NCBI GenBank assembly: GCA_010032125.1
Contig: RHAU01000002.1
Location: 1 to 32,815, forward strand
Length of the DNA stretch: 32,815 nt
Direction: 5' to 3'
DNA from: Actinomycetota bacterium
GTDB lineage: Bacteria; Actinomycetota; Actinomycetes; Nanopelagicales; Nanopelagicaceae
The notes below the pieces were generated by a model that saw only the letters and a program-made list of their open reading frames with translations, ran no database searches and was not told where the DNA came from. Shown here piece after piece: positions 23,202 through 32,240 of this stretch. A program made the position numbers and the translations under genes. Positions within the stretch are counted from its first letter, which is position 1. The number at the start of each line of letters is the position of its first letter.

Positions 23202-24050
23202 ATGAAGAAGACCCATAGTCACGATTGGCATCCCCTTTTCTGGTGGCTATGGGCGTGTGCAGGTTCGGTAATGCTCCTTCGGAACTCGCGCGCAGACTCG
23301 TCCTGGATTATTGCGCTCTCTTTCTCCATCATTCTCGCCGCGATTACCTTAACTCGACAGTTTCCTCTCTCAAGCAGCTCTCGTCGATTACTCCGACTTG
23401 GCTACATCATCGCCTTGGTCGCAACAGGTTTTCGAATGATCATTGCGATAACACTCGGAGTTCCTATGCCAGGAAGGGTACTTTTTCAGTTACCGCAAAT
23501 AGATCTGCCAAATTTTCTCGTCGGCATCACGATTGGCGGGCCAGTGACGAGCCAACGACTCGCGGGAGCGATGAGCGAATCCTTAGTTTTCGCTGGAATA
23601 GTAATTCTTTTTGCCACGGCCAATGCACTTACTACGCCTCATCGCCTACTTCGAGTGCTGCCGTCACGGCTTCACGGCATTGGCTTGGCAACAAGTATCG
23701 CCACATCCGTTGCACCGCAAAGTGCTGAGAGTTTCACCCGCGTCCGGCAGGCACATCGTCTTCGAGGTCGTCAACTCAATAGCTGGAATTCAATTGGACG
23801 TGTTGCAGTGCCTGTATTAGAGGAGTCTCTCGAGAGATCCATCGACCTGGCAGTTGCTCTGGAATCACGTGGGTACGGTTATTTCCAATCGCCTTCGAGA
23901 TATCGCCCCGAGAAGTGGAAGCGCGAAGAACTGCTGCTTCTATCTTCTTTTGCCGCCCTTGTGATAGTTAGCGTTCCATCTGGGTCTACATCGCTTGTGT
24001 TTTCACTCTTCGCATTCTTCTTTCTCTTCGCCCCGGGGCTTTTCGCATGA
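23202..24050 (+). CDS. ECF transporter T component (EcfT/CbiQ family)
   Basis: From ATG 23202 the product is 282 residues with several N-terminal membrane helices and two more at the C-terminus (about 245-280). The cytoplasmic coupling region contains VRQAHRLRGR and RSIDLAVALESRGYG, the Arg-Gly coupling-helix motifs that dock on the ATPases. It is the scaffold that links the substrate-binding S protein to the ATPases. It overlaps the next gene by 4 bases (ATGA). The upstream riboswitch points to cobalamin as cargo. Confidence 0.88.
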   Translation: MKKTHSHDWHPLFWWLWACAGSVMLLRNSRADSSWIIALSFSIILAAITLTRQFPLSSSSRRLLRLGYIIALVATGFRMIIAITLGVPMPGRVLFQLPQIDLPNFLVGITIGGPVTSQRLAGAMSESLVFAGIVILFATANALTTPHRLLRVLPSRLHGIGLATSIATSVAPQSAESFTRVRQAHRLRGRQLNSWNSIGRVAVPVLEESLERSIDLAVALESRGYGYFQSPSRYRPEKWKREELLLLSSFAALVIVSVPSGSTSLVFSLFAFFFLFAPGLFA

Positions 24051-25657
24051 TTGATTTCAAAGAGGTTTCACTTATCTACCCGGGTTCAGAGCGAACCGTT
24101 TTTGATCGAGTTTCATTTTCTGTTGATGAAGGCGAGATGGTTCTTGTCATTGGACATACAGGTGCAGGGAAAAGCAGCATCCTCAAACTTATTAACGGCA
24201 TCGTCCCCCATCACACTCACGGAATCCTTAATGGAGATATCTGCGTTGACGGTCGATCGACAAAGGATCACAAACCTGGGGCACTCTCCGACCTCATTGG
24301 GGTGGTTTCGCAGAATCCTCTCCATGGCTTTGTCTGCGACATCGTCGAAGATGAAATTGCATTCTCGATGGAGACCCGTGGTTTTACCCCCGATGTGATG
24401 CGAAAGAGGATGGAGGAAGTACTTGATCTGCTCTCACTCTCTGAACTTCGTCGCCGCGATATTCGAACCTTGAGTGGCGGTGAGCAACAGCGAGTAGCAA
24501 TCGCTTCAGCACTCGTAACTCAGCCACGAGTCCTTCTTCTTGATGAACCAACAAGTGCACTTGACCCGATAGCGGCAGAAGAAGTTTTGGCGATTCTCAA
24601 TCGCCTCGTTGATGATCTTGGACTTACGGTGGTCTTGGCAGAGCACAAATTGGAGCGAGTTATCTCGTTTGTCGATCGCATACTTTTGATCGGTGATTCG
24701 GGTGACGTCGCATTCGATAACACTCGCGCAATTCTCTCGTACTCCCCTATCGCTCCGCCGCTCGTCGAATTAGCTCGAGTGGTGGGCGCCGATGAGATAC
24801 CACTGAGTGTTCGTGAGTTTCGAAAGAACTCTTTTGATATTGGAGTGATGGAACCTCGCAAGGCTTCGTCGAATCCCTCCGTAATAGCCTCTTTGCAGGA
24901 CGTCACTGTTATTTACGATGGCTTTAACAAGGTTTCTGCGCTTCGCAACCTCTCTTTGAAAGTACATGAAGGCGAAATTGTGGCGATCATGGGGCGAAAT
25001 GGCGCTGGAAAGTCGACACTTCTCAAATCATTCCTTGGTCTATCGCCTGTTATCTCTGGAGATATTCGCATCAAGGATGTAGAGCCGCTTAAAACTTCTA
25101 CTGAAGCAATCTCCACATTAGTTGGCTATGTTCCACAAGATCCATCTGATCTGCTCTTTGCTACTTCCATTAACGAGGAGTGTGCGATATCGGATGAGGA
25201 TCATAATCTTCAGGCAGGAACAACACTTGCGATTTATCAAGATCTGATGGATATCCCAAACGTTAACGCTCATCCCAGAGATATTTCTGAAGGTCAAAGA
25301 CTAGGACTCGTGTTGAGTATCGTCCTTTCTCGTTCGCCATCTCTGATCTTGTTAGATGAACCAACTCGCGGTCTTGATTATGAGGCGAAGCGATCTCTCG
25401 TTGAAATTTTGAAGCGTCTATCCAGCGAGAAGAACTGTGCGATTGTGATTTCGACACATGATGTTGAACTCGTCTCAGAACTTGCAGGGCGAGTAATTTT
25501 CGTAGCGGAAGGCGAAGTAGTCGCCGATGGATCTACCCGCGAGATTCTCACGGCGTCACCTGCGTTCGCGCCACAAGTTGTCAAGGCATTTCCCAATAGT
25601 GGTGCCCTTACCCTCAATGATGTTAAAAAGCTCCTCTCAAAGAGAGTTGGGCGATGA
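24047..25657 (+). CDS. ECF transporter ATPase, two ABC domains fused
   Basis: The 536-residue protein contains two ABC ATPase domains. The first has Walker A GHTGAGKS (36-43), signature LSGGEQQR (142-149) and Walker B with DEPTSALD (166-173). The second has Walker A GRNGAGKS (316-323), a degenerate signature ISEGQR (413-418) and DEPTRGLD (437-444). The fused form replaces the separate EcfA and EcfA' subunits. One composite site relies on ISEGQ in place of LSGGQ, so the two sites are likely unequal. Start and stop overlap the flanking genes as ATGA, so T, A-A' and S should be made in fixed ratio. Confidence 0.93.
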   Translation: MIDFKEVSLIYPGSERTVFDRVSFSVDEGEMVLVIGHTGAGKSSILKLINGIVPHHTHGILNGDICVDGRSTKDHKPGALSDLIGVVSQNPLHGFVCDIVEDEIAFSMETRGFTPDVMRKRMEEVLDLLSLSELRRRDIRTLSGGEQQRVAIASALVTQPRVLLLDEPTSALDPIAAEEVLAILNRLVDDLGLTVVLAEHKLERVISFVDRILLIGDSGDVAFDNTRAILSYSPIAPPLVELARVVGADEIPLSVREFRKNSFDIGVMEPRKASSNPSVIASLQDVTVIYDGFNKVSALRNLSLKVHEGEIVAIMGRNGAGKSTLLKSFLGLSPVISGDIRIKDVEPLKTSTEAISTLVGYVPQDPSDLLFATSINEECAISDEDHNLQAGTTLAIYQDLMDIPNVNAHPRDISEGQRLGLVLSIVLSRSPSLILLDEPTRGLDYEAKRSLVEILKRLSSEKNCAIVISTHDVELVSELAGRVIFVAEGEVVADGSTREILTASPAFAPQVVKAFPNSGALTLNDVKKLLSKRVGR

Positions 25658-26433
25658 AAAGTCGAATCGCCTTTTACCTCTCTAACTCTCTTGGATTGGT
25701 TGCGTTTTTCTGGCCGTTTATCGGCGCTATTTCCAACCTGGATTTCTCACTTATTCAAAGTTCTTCACTTGCCATCGTGGTTGCAATTTTCGCGATATCT
25801 ATCGTGGCCTTTGATCTCAGCGCGGGGCTTATGGATAGCAAAGCGGTTGCGATTGTCGGCGTGATGACTGCACTCATTGCGGCGCTTCGTCTCTTAGGTG
25901 CAGGAGCTATTGGGGTGGAACCGATGTGGTTTTTACTCATACTCACAGCACGGGTTTTCGGTGCACGACTTGGGTATGCAATGGGAGCTCTCTCCATGGC
26001 CGTAAGCGCCTTTCTTACCGGCGGCGTAGGTCCATGGCTTTCATTCCAAATGTTCGCGGCAGGGTGGGTCGCGCTAGGAGTCGGAATCATTCCCCGTGAC
26101 CTGCGCGGTAAATTAGAGATTTCAATTCTTGCAATCTACGGCGCTTTTTCATCTTTTCTCTTTGGATTACTGATGGATCTTCAGCTGTGGCCGTGGCTTG
26201 CTGGAAACTTGACTCAACTTTCTTTTTCACCCGACTTAGGAACTTCAGAAAATGTCTTTCGGTATCTCACTTTTCATTTTGCAACCGCTTTATCGTGGGA
26301 CATTCCACGTGCAATAACCACTTCAGTTTTGATCCTTCTTGCGGGACCCGCCATCGTTCATTCGCTCCGACGGGCTGAAGGAAAAATCAGAGTTACCTCA
26401 CATGAGAAGGTACGAGTGGAGCCTTCGCGATAA
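25654..26433 (+). CDS. ECF transporter S component, probably cobalamin-specific
   Basis: The 259-residue protein has about six membrane helices (including VAIVGVMTALIAALRLLGAG and MWFLLILTARVFGARLGYAMG) and a basic C-terminal tail. This pattern fits the substrate-binding S components of ECF importers. The cargo is inferred from the cobalamin riboswitch that leads the operon, not from binding residues. Its ATG overlaps the ATPase gene by 4 bases. The last 41 bases overlap the convergent gcvT. Confidence 0.82.
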   Translation: MKSRIAFYLSNSLGLVAFFWPFIGAISNLDFSLIQSSSLAIVVAIFAISIVAFDLSAGLMDSKAVAIVGVMTALIAALRLLGAGAIGVEPMWFLLILTARVFGARLGYAMGALSMAVSAFLTGGVGPWLSFQMFAAGWVALGVGIIPRDLRGKLEISILAIYGAFSSFLFGLLMDLQLWPWLAGNLTQLSFSPDLGTSENVFRYLTFHFATALSWDIPRAITTSVLILLAGPAIVHSLRRAEGKIRVTSHEKVRVEPSR

Positions 26434-27493
26434 CGGCAGCGATTCGCTTTCCGCGGATATCTACTGTTACTACTTCGCCGACCTGCACCTTCGGATCCAG
26501 CAACGCCAATGCAATTCCAGTCTTGAGCGTGGGAGAAAAAGTGCCACTTGTTGTGACACCAATCAGAGCGTCATCAATTGAATACACATTCATCTCTGCC
26601 CGCGGCACACCGCGGTCAGTGAGACGCAAGGCTCGGAGAATGCGCTTCGAGCCCGACTCACGCTCTGCGAGTAAGGATTGACGCCCGATGAAGTTCTCTT
26701 TTTTCCACCCTACCGCCCAAGAAGCATCTGCTTGCAGCGGAGTTATCTCGAGGGAGAGCTCGTGACCATGGAGTGGGTAGCACATCTCAGTCCGCAACGT
26801 ATCGCGCGCGCCAAGTCCAGCAACCAAACCTGAATTTGAATGAACTGCGTTTAACAATGATGACCAGATTTTGGTGGCGTTACTCCAGGTTGGGATAATT
26901 TCGAACCCAAATTCACCGGTGTAGCCAGTTCTACAAATAATGAGTGGATCTCCATCGACATCAAGTTCCACAAAAGACATGTAATCCAATTCAGGAACTG
27001 CGACAACTTTTTCGAGCGTACCCTTTGCTAACGGTCCTTGTAGAGCAAATACAGCATATTTTTCATGACAATCCTCAATCTGGATATCAGAACTCGCTTG
27101 TTCTTGGAGAACGTGCACGACTGAAGCAGTGTTTGCTGCATTCGGTATTAAAAAAACTTCGTTCTCCGACATTAGGTAAGCAATGAGATCGTCGATAACT
27201 CCACCATTGGCATCACAGAGCATCGTGTATTGCGCTCGACCCGGTGTGATCCGATTGAGATCATTTGTAAAAACTGAATTGAGAAATTCTTTGGCGTTCC
27301 TACCTTTTACCCGAACCTTGCCTAAATGGGAGACATCAAAAAGCCCTACACGTTCTCGTACTGCGTTGTGTTCATTAATTACTCCACCGCCAGATGCGGC
27401 CGGATACTCGATCGGCATCTCCCAACCGCCGAAATCCGCCATCTTTGCGCCGCTTTCTCGATGAAAAGCATCTAATGGCGAATAGCGAGGCAC
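26393..27493 (-). CDS. gcvT: Aminomethyltransferase, T protein of the glycine cleavage system
   Basis: The 366-residue protein carries the family segments KMADFGGWEMPIEY (17-30), FDVSHLGKV (52-60), and the catalytic Asp D101 in CDANGGVIDD. Later it has RTGYTGEFGFE and the C-terminal barrel with SGTFSPTLKTGIALA. It transfers the methylene group from lipoyl-GcvH to tetrahydrofolate. The other gcv genes are not in the window. Start is GTG 27491-27493, with GGAG close upstream. It is divergent from pepA with 17 bases between, so promoters must overlap the coding ends. Its 3' end overlaps the ECF S gene by 41 bases. Confidence 0.95.
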   Translation of the reverse strand: MPRYSPLDAFHRESGAKMADFGGWEMPIEYPAASGGGVINEHNAVRERVGLFDVSHLGKVRVKGRNAKEFLNSVFTNDLNRITPGRAQYTMLCDANGGVIDDLIAYLMSENEVFLIPNAANTASVVHVLQEQASSDIQIEDCHEKYAVFALQGPLAKGTLEKVVAVPELDYMSFVELDVDGDPLIICRTGYTGEFGFEIIPTWSNATKIWSSLLNAVHSNSGLVAGLGARDTLRTEMCYPLHGHELSLEITPLQADASWAVGWKKENFIGRQSLLAERESGSKRILRALRLTDRGVPRAEMNVYSIDDALIGVTTSGTFSPTLKTGIALALLDPKVQVGEVVTVDIRGKRIAAVIAKAPLVPSHVR

Positions 27494-27510
27494 TCCAATA
27501 ACCTAGCCCA

Positions 27511-29007
27511 ATGACCTCCATTAGCGCGACAGAAAACGGCGTTACAGATGACGTCCTCGTCGTCGGACTCTCCTGCGATTCGGCCAAAAAGTTAAGAATT
27601 CATAGCGGTTCCATTAAGCTCGATGAGAAGGAACTCATCTCTGCGTTGACTGATCTTGGCGCGACAGGTTCATATGACGAAGTAGTAAAGATTCCAGGCA
27701 CCTCAACCAAACTCTTAGTGTTTACCGGACTTGGAGCGCCATTGCAGGATGGAAGCTTTTCGCATGAACGCCTAAGGAGAGCGGCTGGTGCGGCTGCTCG
27801 CCAATTATTTGGACATACAAGTGCGACCTTTGCTCTCACGCATCGCGACGATGCTGGTTTTGCTGCGGTAGCAGAAGGTGCCTTGCTCGGCTCTTATGAA
27901 TTTATTGAATTTAAAGGTGCATCTGCTGTGAAAGATCACAAGCCGCCGCTAAAGAAAATTGCAATTCACTCCACGATAACCCGAGCAACACGAGCTAAGG
28001 CGTTGGTTTCTCGCGCTGAAGTTATTTCAAGGTACACAGCGCTCGTTCGCGATCTCATCAATACACCGCCGAGCCACCTGACACCCGACTCTTTTTCTCA
28101 GAGATTTAAGAAATTAGCCGCATCATCTAAGGCTTCGATCGAAATTCTCAATGATGCGCAATTGAAGAAATTCGGTTACGGCGGAACGATTGCAGTTGGA
28201 CAGGGTTCTGCAAGCAAACCACGACTTGTTCACATCTCTTACTCGCCGAAAAAAGCCAAGGCGCGTCTGGCTTTTGTTGGTAAGGGAATTACATTCGATA
28301 CCGGCGGACTCGCACTCAAGCCTGCTCAAGGAATGGAAGCGATGAAATCGGATATGAGTGGCGCTGCTGCTGTTTGTGCTGCCGCGCTAGCAATCGCAGA
28401 AATGGGTTTGGAGATTGCCGTTGACGCATGGGCACCGCTTGCAGAGAATATGGTGAGCGATACAGCTACTCGCCCCAGCGACATCATCACTATTTATGGC
28501 GGAAAGACAGTTGAAGTTCTTAATCCAGATGCGGAAGGACGATTGATTCTCGCTGACGCATTGGTTCGTGCTGCCGAATTTGGCAAGAAGGCTGGCGGCC
28601 TTGATCTCATCGTCGATGTTGCAACACTCACAGGTGCTCAATCTGTTGCTCTTGGAACAAGAACAAGTGCGGTGATGACGAATAATCAATCGTGGAGCGA
28701 TCGCTTTTTAGAAATATCTGAAAGTACTGGCGAATTATTCTGGCCGATGCCGCTTCCCGAAGAGTTGCGCCCATCTTTGGATTCACCTGTCGCCGATATC
28801 GCAAATATTGGAGATCGCATGGGTGGGATGCTCGTCGCAGGTCTATTCTTAAAAGAATTCGTCTCTGATGATCTTCCCTGGCTTCATCTAGATATTGCCG
28901 GTCCGGCGTTTAACACCGGAAAACCTCACGGATATACCCCTGTGGGCGGAACAGGTGTCGCACTTCGCACTCTCGTCGCATTGGCTGAGCAGTCTGCCGG
29001 CAAATAA
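27511..29007 (+). CDS. pepA: Leucyl aminopeptidase (M17)
   Basis: The 498-residue protein matches M17 peptidases. Metal and catalytic residues K258, D263, K270, D281, D340, E342 and R344 have exactly the spacing of Escherichia coli PepA (270, 275, 282, 293, 352, 354, 356). The hallmark reads NPDAEGRL (338-345) rather than NTDAEGRL. It is a cytoplasmic hexameric aminopeptidase that removes N-terminal residues from peptides. The pepA-lpdA-sucB order is seen in other actinobacteria. Confidence 0.96.
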   Translation: MTSISATENGVTDDVLVVGLSCDSAKKLRIHSGSIKLDEKELISALTDLGATGSYDEVVKIPGTSTKLLVFTGLGAPLQDGSFSHERLRRAAGAAARQLFGHTSATFALTHRDDAGFAAVAEGALLGSYEFIEFKGASAVKDHKPPLKKIAIHSTITRATRAKALVSRAEVISRYTALVRDLINTPPSHLTPDSFSQRFKKLAASSKASIEILNDAQLKKFGYGGTIAVGQGSASKPRLVHISYSPKKAKARLAFVGKGITFDTGGLALKPAQGMEAMKSDMSGAAAVCAAALAIAEMGLEIAVDAWAPLAENMVSDTATRPSDIITIYGGKTVEVLNPDAEGRLILADALVRAAEFGKKAGGLDLIVDVATLTGAQSVALGTRTSAVMTNNQSWSDRFLEISESTGELFWPMPLPEELRPSLDSPVADIANIGDRMGGMLVAGLFLKEFVSDDLPWLHLDIAGPAFNTGKPHGYTPVGGTGVALRTLVALAEQSAGK

Positions 29008-29072
29008 TGCTGGCAAGATAGGCGTATAGAAGTCATCATGGTTTCAGTTGAGAACGAGAAGTAGAGGTTGGC

Positions 29073-30440
29073 GTGGCGGAATTTGATGTCGTAATTCTTG
29101 GCGGCGGTAGCGGCGGTTATGCATGTGCGTTGCGTGCATCTCAACTCGGACTCAAAGTAGTGCTTATTGAGAAAGATAAACTTGGCGGGACTTGTCTCCA
29201 TCGCGGCTGCATCCCAACAAAAGCGCTTCTACACGCTGGCGAAATTGCTGACAACACTCGCGACGCCGCTGAATTCGGCGTCAAGGCTGAGTTCAAAGGT
29301 ATCGATATGCCGGCCGTCAACCAATATAAAGATGGCGTCATTTCTAAGCTTCATAAAGGTCTTCAAGGTTTAGTTAAATCACGAGCGGTCACATATGTTG
29401 AAGGAGCCGGCAAACTCGTGGCCAAAGACACGGTAGAAGTTAACGGTCAGCGCTACACGGGAAAGAACGTCGTCCTTGCAACAGGTTCATATGCTCGAAC
29501 ACTGCCGGGCCTTGAGATCGATGGAAAACAGATTGTCACAAGTGATCACGCCCTTCACCTGGATTACGTACCGAAGTCGGTCATCGTTCTTGGTGGCGGT
29601 GTTATTGGATGCGAATTTGCTTCCGTTTGGAAATCGTTCGGAGCGGATGTAACCATCATAGAAGCGCTGCCGCACTTGATTGCGCTCGAAGATGAGTCTT
29701 CAAGTAAGCAACTGGAACGAGCCTTCCGCAAACGAGGAATTAATTTTGAACTCGGTTCGAAATTCACTGGAGCGACAAAATCTGCAGGTGGCGTTACTGT
29801 CACGCTAGAGAATGGAAAAACTTTTACCGCTGACATGTTGTTGGTTGCTGTTGGTCGTGGCCCTACTTCTGCAAATCTGGGTTACGAAGCACAAGGTATT
29901 GCGATGGATCGAGGATATGTTCTTGTAGACAATAAGTGCCGCACAAATATTCCCGGAATCTTCGCCGTCGGCGATCTCATTCCAACTCTCCAACTTGCGC
30001 ACGTCGGTTTCGCGGAAGGAATTCTCGTTGCAGAAGAAATCGCAGGCTACAACCCACGTCCTATTAATTACGACGGTGTACCACGCGTGACCTACTCGGA
30101 ACCTGAAGTTGCATCAGTTGGATTAACAACTGCTGCTGCGAAAGCCAAAGGTTATGACGTCGTCGAACTTAACTATGACTTGGCTGGAAATGGAAAAGCG
30201 CAGATTCTTAAAACCGCAGGTTCAGTTAAGTTGGTCGCAGAGAAGAATGGTCCAGTTCTAGGTATTCACATGGTTGGCGCAAGAGTTGGCGAGCTCTTGG
30301 CAGAGGCCCAACTCATCTTTAATTGGCAGGCAGATGCTGAGGATGTCGCCCCGTTGATTCACGCTCACCCGACGCTCTCCGAGGCTATGGGTGAAGCCCA
30401 CCTCGCGTTGGCTGGCAAACCTCTGCATGCGCATGGATAA
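29073..30440 (+). CDS. lpdA: Dihydrolipoyl dehydrogenase (E3)
   Basis: The 455-residue flavoprotein has the FAD motif GGGSGG (10-15), the redox disulfide C41-x4-C46 (GTCLHRGCIP), a second dinucleotide fold (VLGGGVIGCE), and the C-terminal catalytic H432 and E437 in HPTLSEA. It reoxidises the lipoyl groups of the 2-oxo acid dehydrogenases and the glycine cleavage system, all lipoyl-linked like its neighbours sucB and gcvT. Start is GTG 29073 with AGAGG five bases upstream. The 57 bases before sucB contain the 12-base palindrome TCGAGATCTCGA (30459-30470). Confidence 0.97.
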   Translation: MAEFDVVILGGGSGGYACALRASQLGLKVVLIEKDKLGGTCLHRGCIPTKALLHAGEIADNTRDAAEFGVKAEFKGIDMPAVNQYKDGVISKLHKGLQGLVKSRAVTYVEGAGKLVAKDTVEVNGQRYTGKNVVLATGSYARTLPGLEIDGKQIVTSDHALHLDYVPKSVIVLGGGVIGCEFASVWKSFGADVTIIEALPHLIALEDESSSKQLERAFRKRGINFELGSKFTGATKSAGGVTVTLENGKTFTADMLLVAVGRGPTSANLGYEAQGIAMDRGYVLVDNKCRTNIPGIFAVGDLIPTLQLAHVGFAEGILVAEEIAGYNPRPINYDGVPRVTYSEPEVASVGLTTAAAKAKGYDVVELNYDLAGNGKAQILKTAGSVKLVAEKNGPVLGIHMVGARVGELLAEAQLIFNWQADAEDVAPLIHAHPTLSEAMGEAHLALAGKPLHAHG

Positions 30441-30497
30441 TCCACCCGTTCGAATCGATCGAGATCTCGAAATAAGGAAGAGTTGGAGGAAGAGCAG

Positions 30498-32234
30498 ATG
30501 ACATTCTCAGTCAAGATGCCCGCTCTCGGTGAGAGCGTGACTGAAGGAACTGTCACTCGTTGGCTCAAGGCCGAAGGCGATTCAGTCGCTCTTGATGAAC
30601 CACTTCTAGAAGTTTCTACCGACAAAGTCGATACCGAAATTCCATCACCTGCTGCTGGAGTGCTCTCCAAGATTGTTGTTGCAGTAGATCAAGTTGCCGC
30701 TGTCGGTGCGGAATTGGCTCTGATAGCGGATGGTTCGTCGTCTACAACCGCGCCTGCTGCTCCACACAATATTCCGGCAACACCGCCAGTTGCTCCGCGC
30801 GTTGAACCTGTTGCGCCTCCACAAGCAACACCTGCTCCTGTCTCGACTCCACCACAGAGTGCACCAGTTGTAGCGAGTGCCGGAAGCACGATTGTTCTTA
30901 TGCCTGCCCTTGGTGAATCCGTATCTGAGGGAACTGTGACACGTTGGCTGAAATCTGTCGGCGATCAGATCAATGTTGATGAACCGCTTCTTGAAGTTTC
31001 TACCGACAAAGTCGATACCGAAATTCCAGCGCCGGCGAGCGGAACTTTGATTTCCATTGATGTACCAGTTGATTCAACTGTTCCGGTTGGGGCGAGATTG
31101 GCAACCATTGGTTCAACCTCTGCAGCATCTCAAACTCCTGCTACGCCAACTCCGGTCGCACCAGTCGTCGCAACGCAAGTCCCGCCAGTATCGGCTCCTA
31201 AACCAATCCCAACTCCGCCTCAAACACCGCCTCCATTAATTCCTAAACCCGCAGCATCTGCACCAGCTCCTCGCAGCGCTGCTCCAGCCGGAACCACTGT
31301 TCTTGATGATTCCTATGTCACCCCTATTGTTCGCAAACTCGCACAAGAAAAAGGTGTAGATCTAGCAAGAGTTCGCGGAACCGGCGTTGGTGGAAGAATC
31401 CGTAAAGAAGATGTGATGGCTGCTGCTGCACCTGTTGCCACAAATGTTCCTACATCCACTCAAGTTTCGAGCGCACCTTCCCAGACCGCTCCTGCTAAAC
31501 CAATTCAAGTTTCTCCGCTTCGAGGAACTACCGTCACGATGTCGCGACTTCGCAAAGTTATTGCGGCACGAATGCTCGAATCACTACAAACAAGTGCTCA
31601 ACTCACAACCGTAGTTGAAGTTGATATAACGAAAATCGCTCGACTACGAGATCGCGCGAAGGCCACATTCGAAGCGCGCGAAGGTGTGAAACTCAGTTTC
31701 TTGCCATTCTTTGCCGTGGCAGCATGTGAAGCTCTCAAGCAACATCCGGTAGTTAACGCCTCGGTTGACGGCGACCAGATTACATATCACGGTGCAGAAC
31801 ATCTTGGAATCGCAGTCGATACAGAGCGGGGACTTCTCGTTCCGGTGATTCGCGATGCAGGTGATTTGAACATGGGTGGTATCGCGCGCCGAATCGCAGA
31901 AGTTGCTACACGTACTCGTGAAAACAAAATCACTCCTGATGAACTTGGTGGTGGAACATTCACACTGACAAATACCGGATCTCGCGGTGCACTTTTTGAT
32001 ACTCCGATCATCAATCAGCCACAAGTTGCAATTCTCGGCGTTGGCTCTGTCGTCAAGCGTCCGATGGTTGTCAAAGGAGAGGATGGTGGCGAGACAATCG
32101 CCATTCGCTCCATGGTTTACCTCGCGCTTTCGTATGATCATCGAATTGTTGACGGTGCAGATGCGGCACGATTCTTAAGCACCCTCAAAGAGCGCCTTGA
32201 AGAAGGGCGTTTTGAGTCCGATTTAGGACTCTGA
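30498..32234 (+). CDS. sucB: Dihydrolipoyl acyltransferase E2 (2-oxoglutarate/pyruvate dehydrogenase), two lipoyl domains
   Basis: The 578-residue protein has two lipoyl domains (lipoyl Lys K43 and K171, both in STDKVDTE). Ala/Pro-rich linkers follow (about 83-125 and 205-265), then an E3-binding domain (about 272-310, YVTPIVRKLAQEKGVDL) and the catalytic domain with H548 and D552 in SYDHRIVDG. In actinobacteria this E2 can serve pyruvate and 2-oxoglutarate complexes together, so the SucB name is conventional. ATG 30498 is preceded by GGAGGA (30485-30490) at good spacing, so the in-frame TTG at 30483 is rejected. It follows lpdA on the same strand. Confidence 0.96.
   Translation: MTFSVKMPALGESVTEGTVTRWLKAEGDSVALDEPLLEVSTDKVDTEIPSPAAGVLSKIVVAVDQVAAVGAELALIADGSSSTTAPAAPHNIPATPPVAPRVEPVAPPQATPAPVSTPPQSAPVVASAGSTIVLMPALGESVSEGTVTRWLKSVGDQINVDEPLLEVSTDKVDTEIPAPASGTLISIDVPVDSTVPVGARLATIGSTSAASQTPATPTPVAPVVATQVPPVSAPKPIPTPPQTPPPLIPKPAASAPAPRSAAPAGTTVLDDSYVTPIVRKLAQEKGVDLARVRGTGVGGRIRKEDVMAAAAPVATNVPTSTQVSSAPSQTAPAKPIQVSPLRGTTVTMSRLRKVIAARMLESLQTSAQLTTVVEVDITKIARLRDRAKATFEAREGVKLSFLPFFAVAACEALKQHPVVNASVDGDQITYHGAEHLGIAVDTERGLLVPVIRDAGDLNMGGIARRIAEVATRTRENKITPDELGGGTFTLTNTGSRGALFDTPIINQPQVAILGVGSVVKRPMVVKGEDGGETIAIRSMVYLALSYDHRIVDGADAARFLSTLKERLEEGRFESDLGL
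30609..31028 (+). repeat. Direct repeat within sucB: 36 identical bases in the two lipoyl domains
   Basis: Bases 30609-30644 and 30993-31028 are identical over 36 positions, including third codon positions, and cover the lipoyl-Lys segment. They are 384 bases apart, exactly 128 codons, so recombination between them would remove one lipoyl domain in frame. Confidence 0.9.
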
Positions 32235-32240
32235 GGCGAC

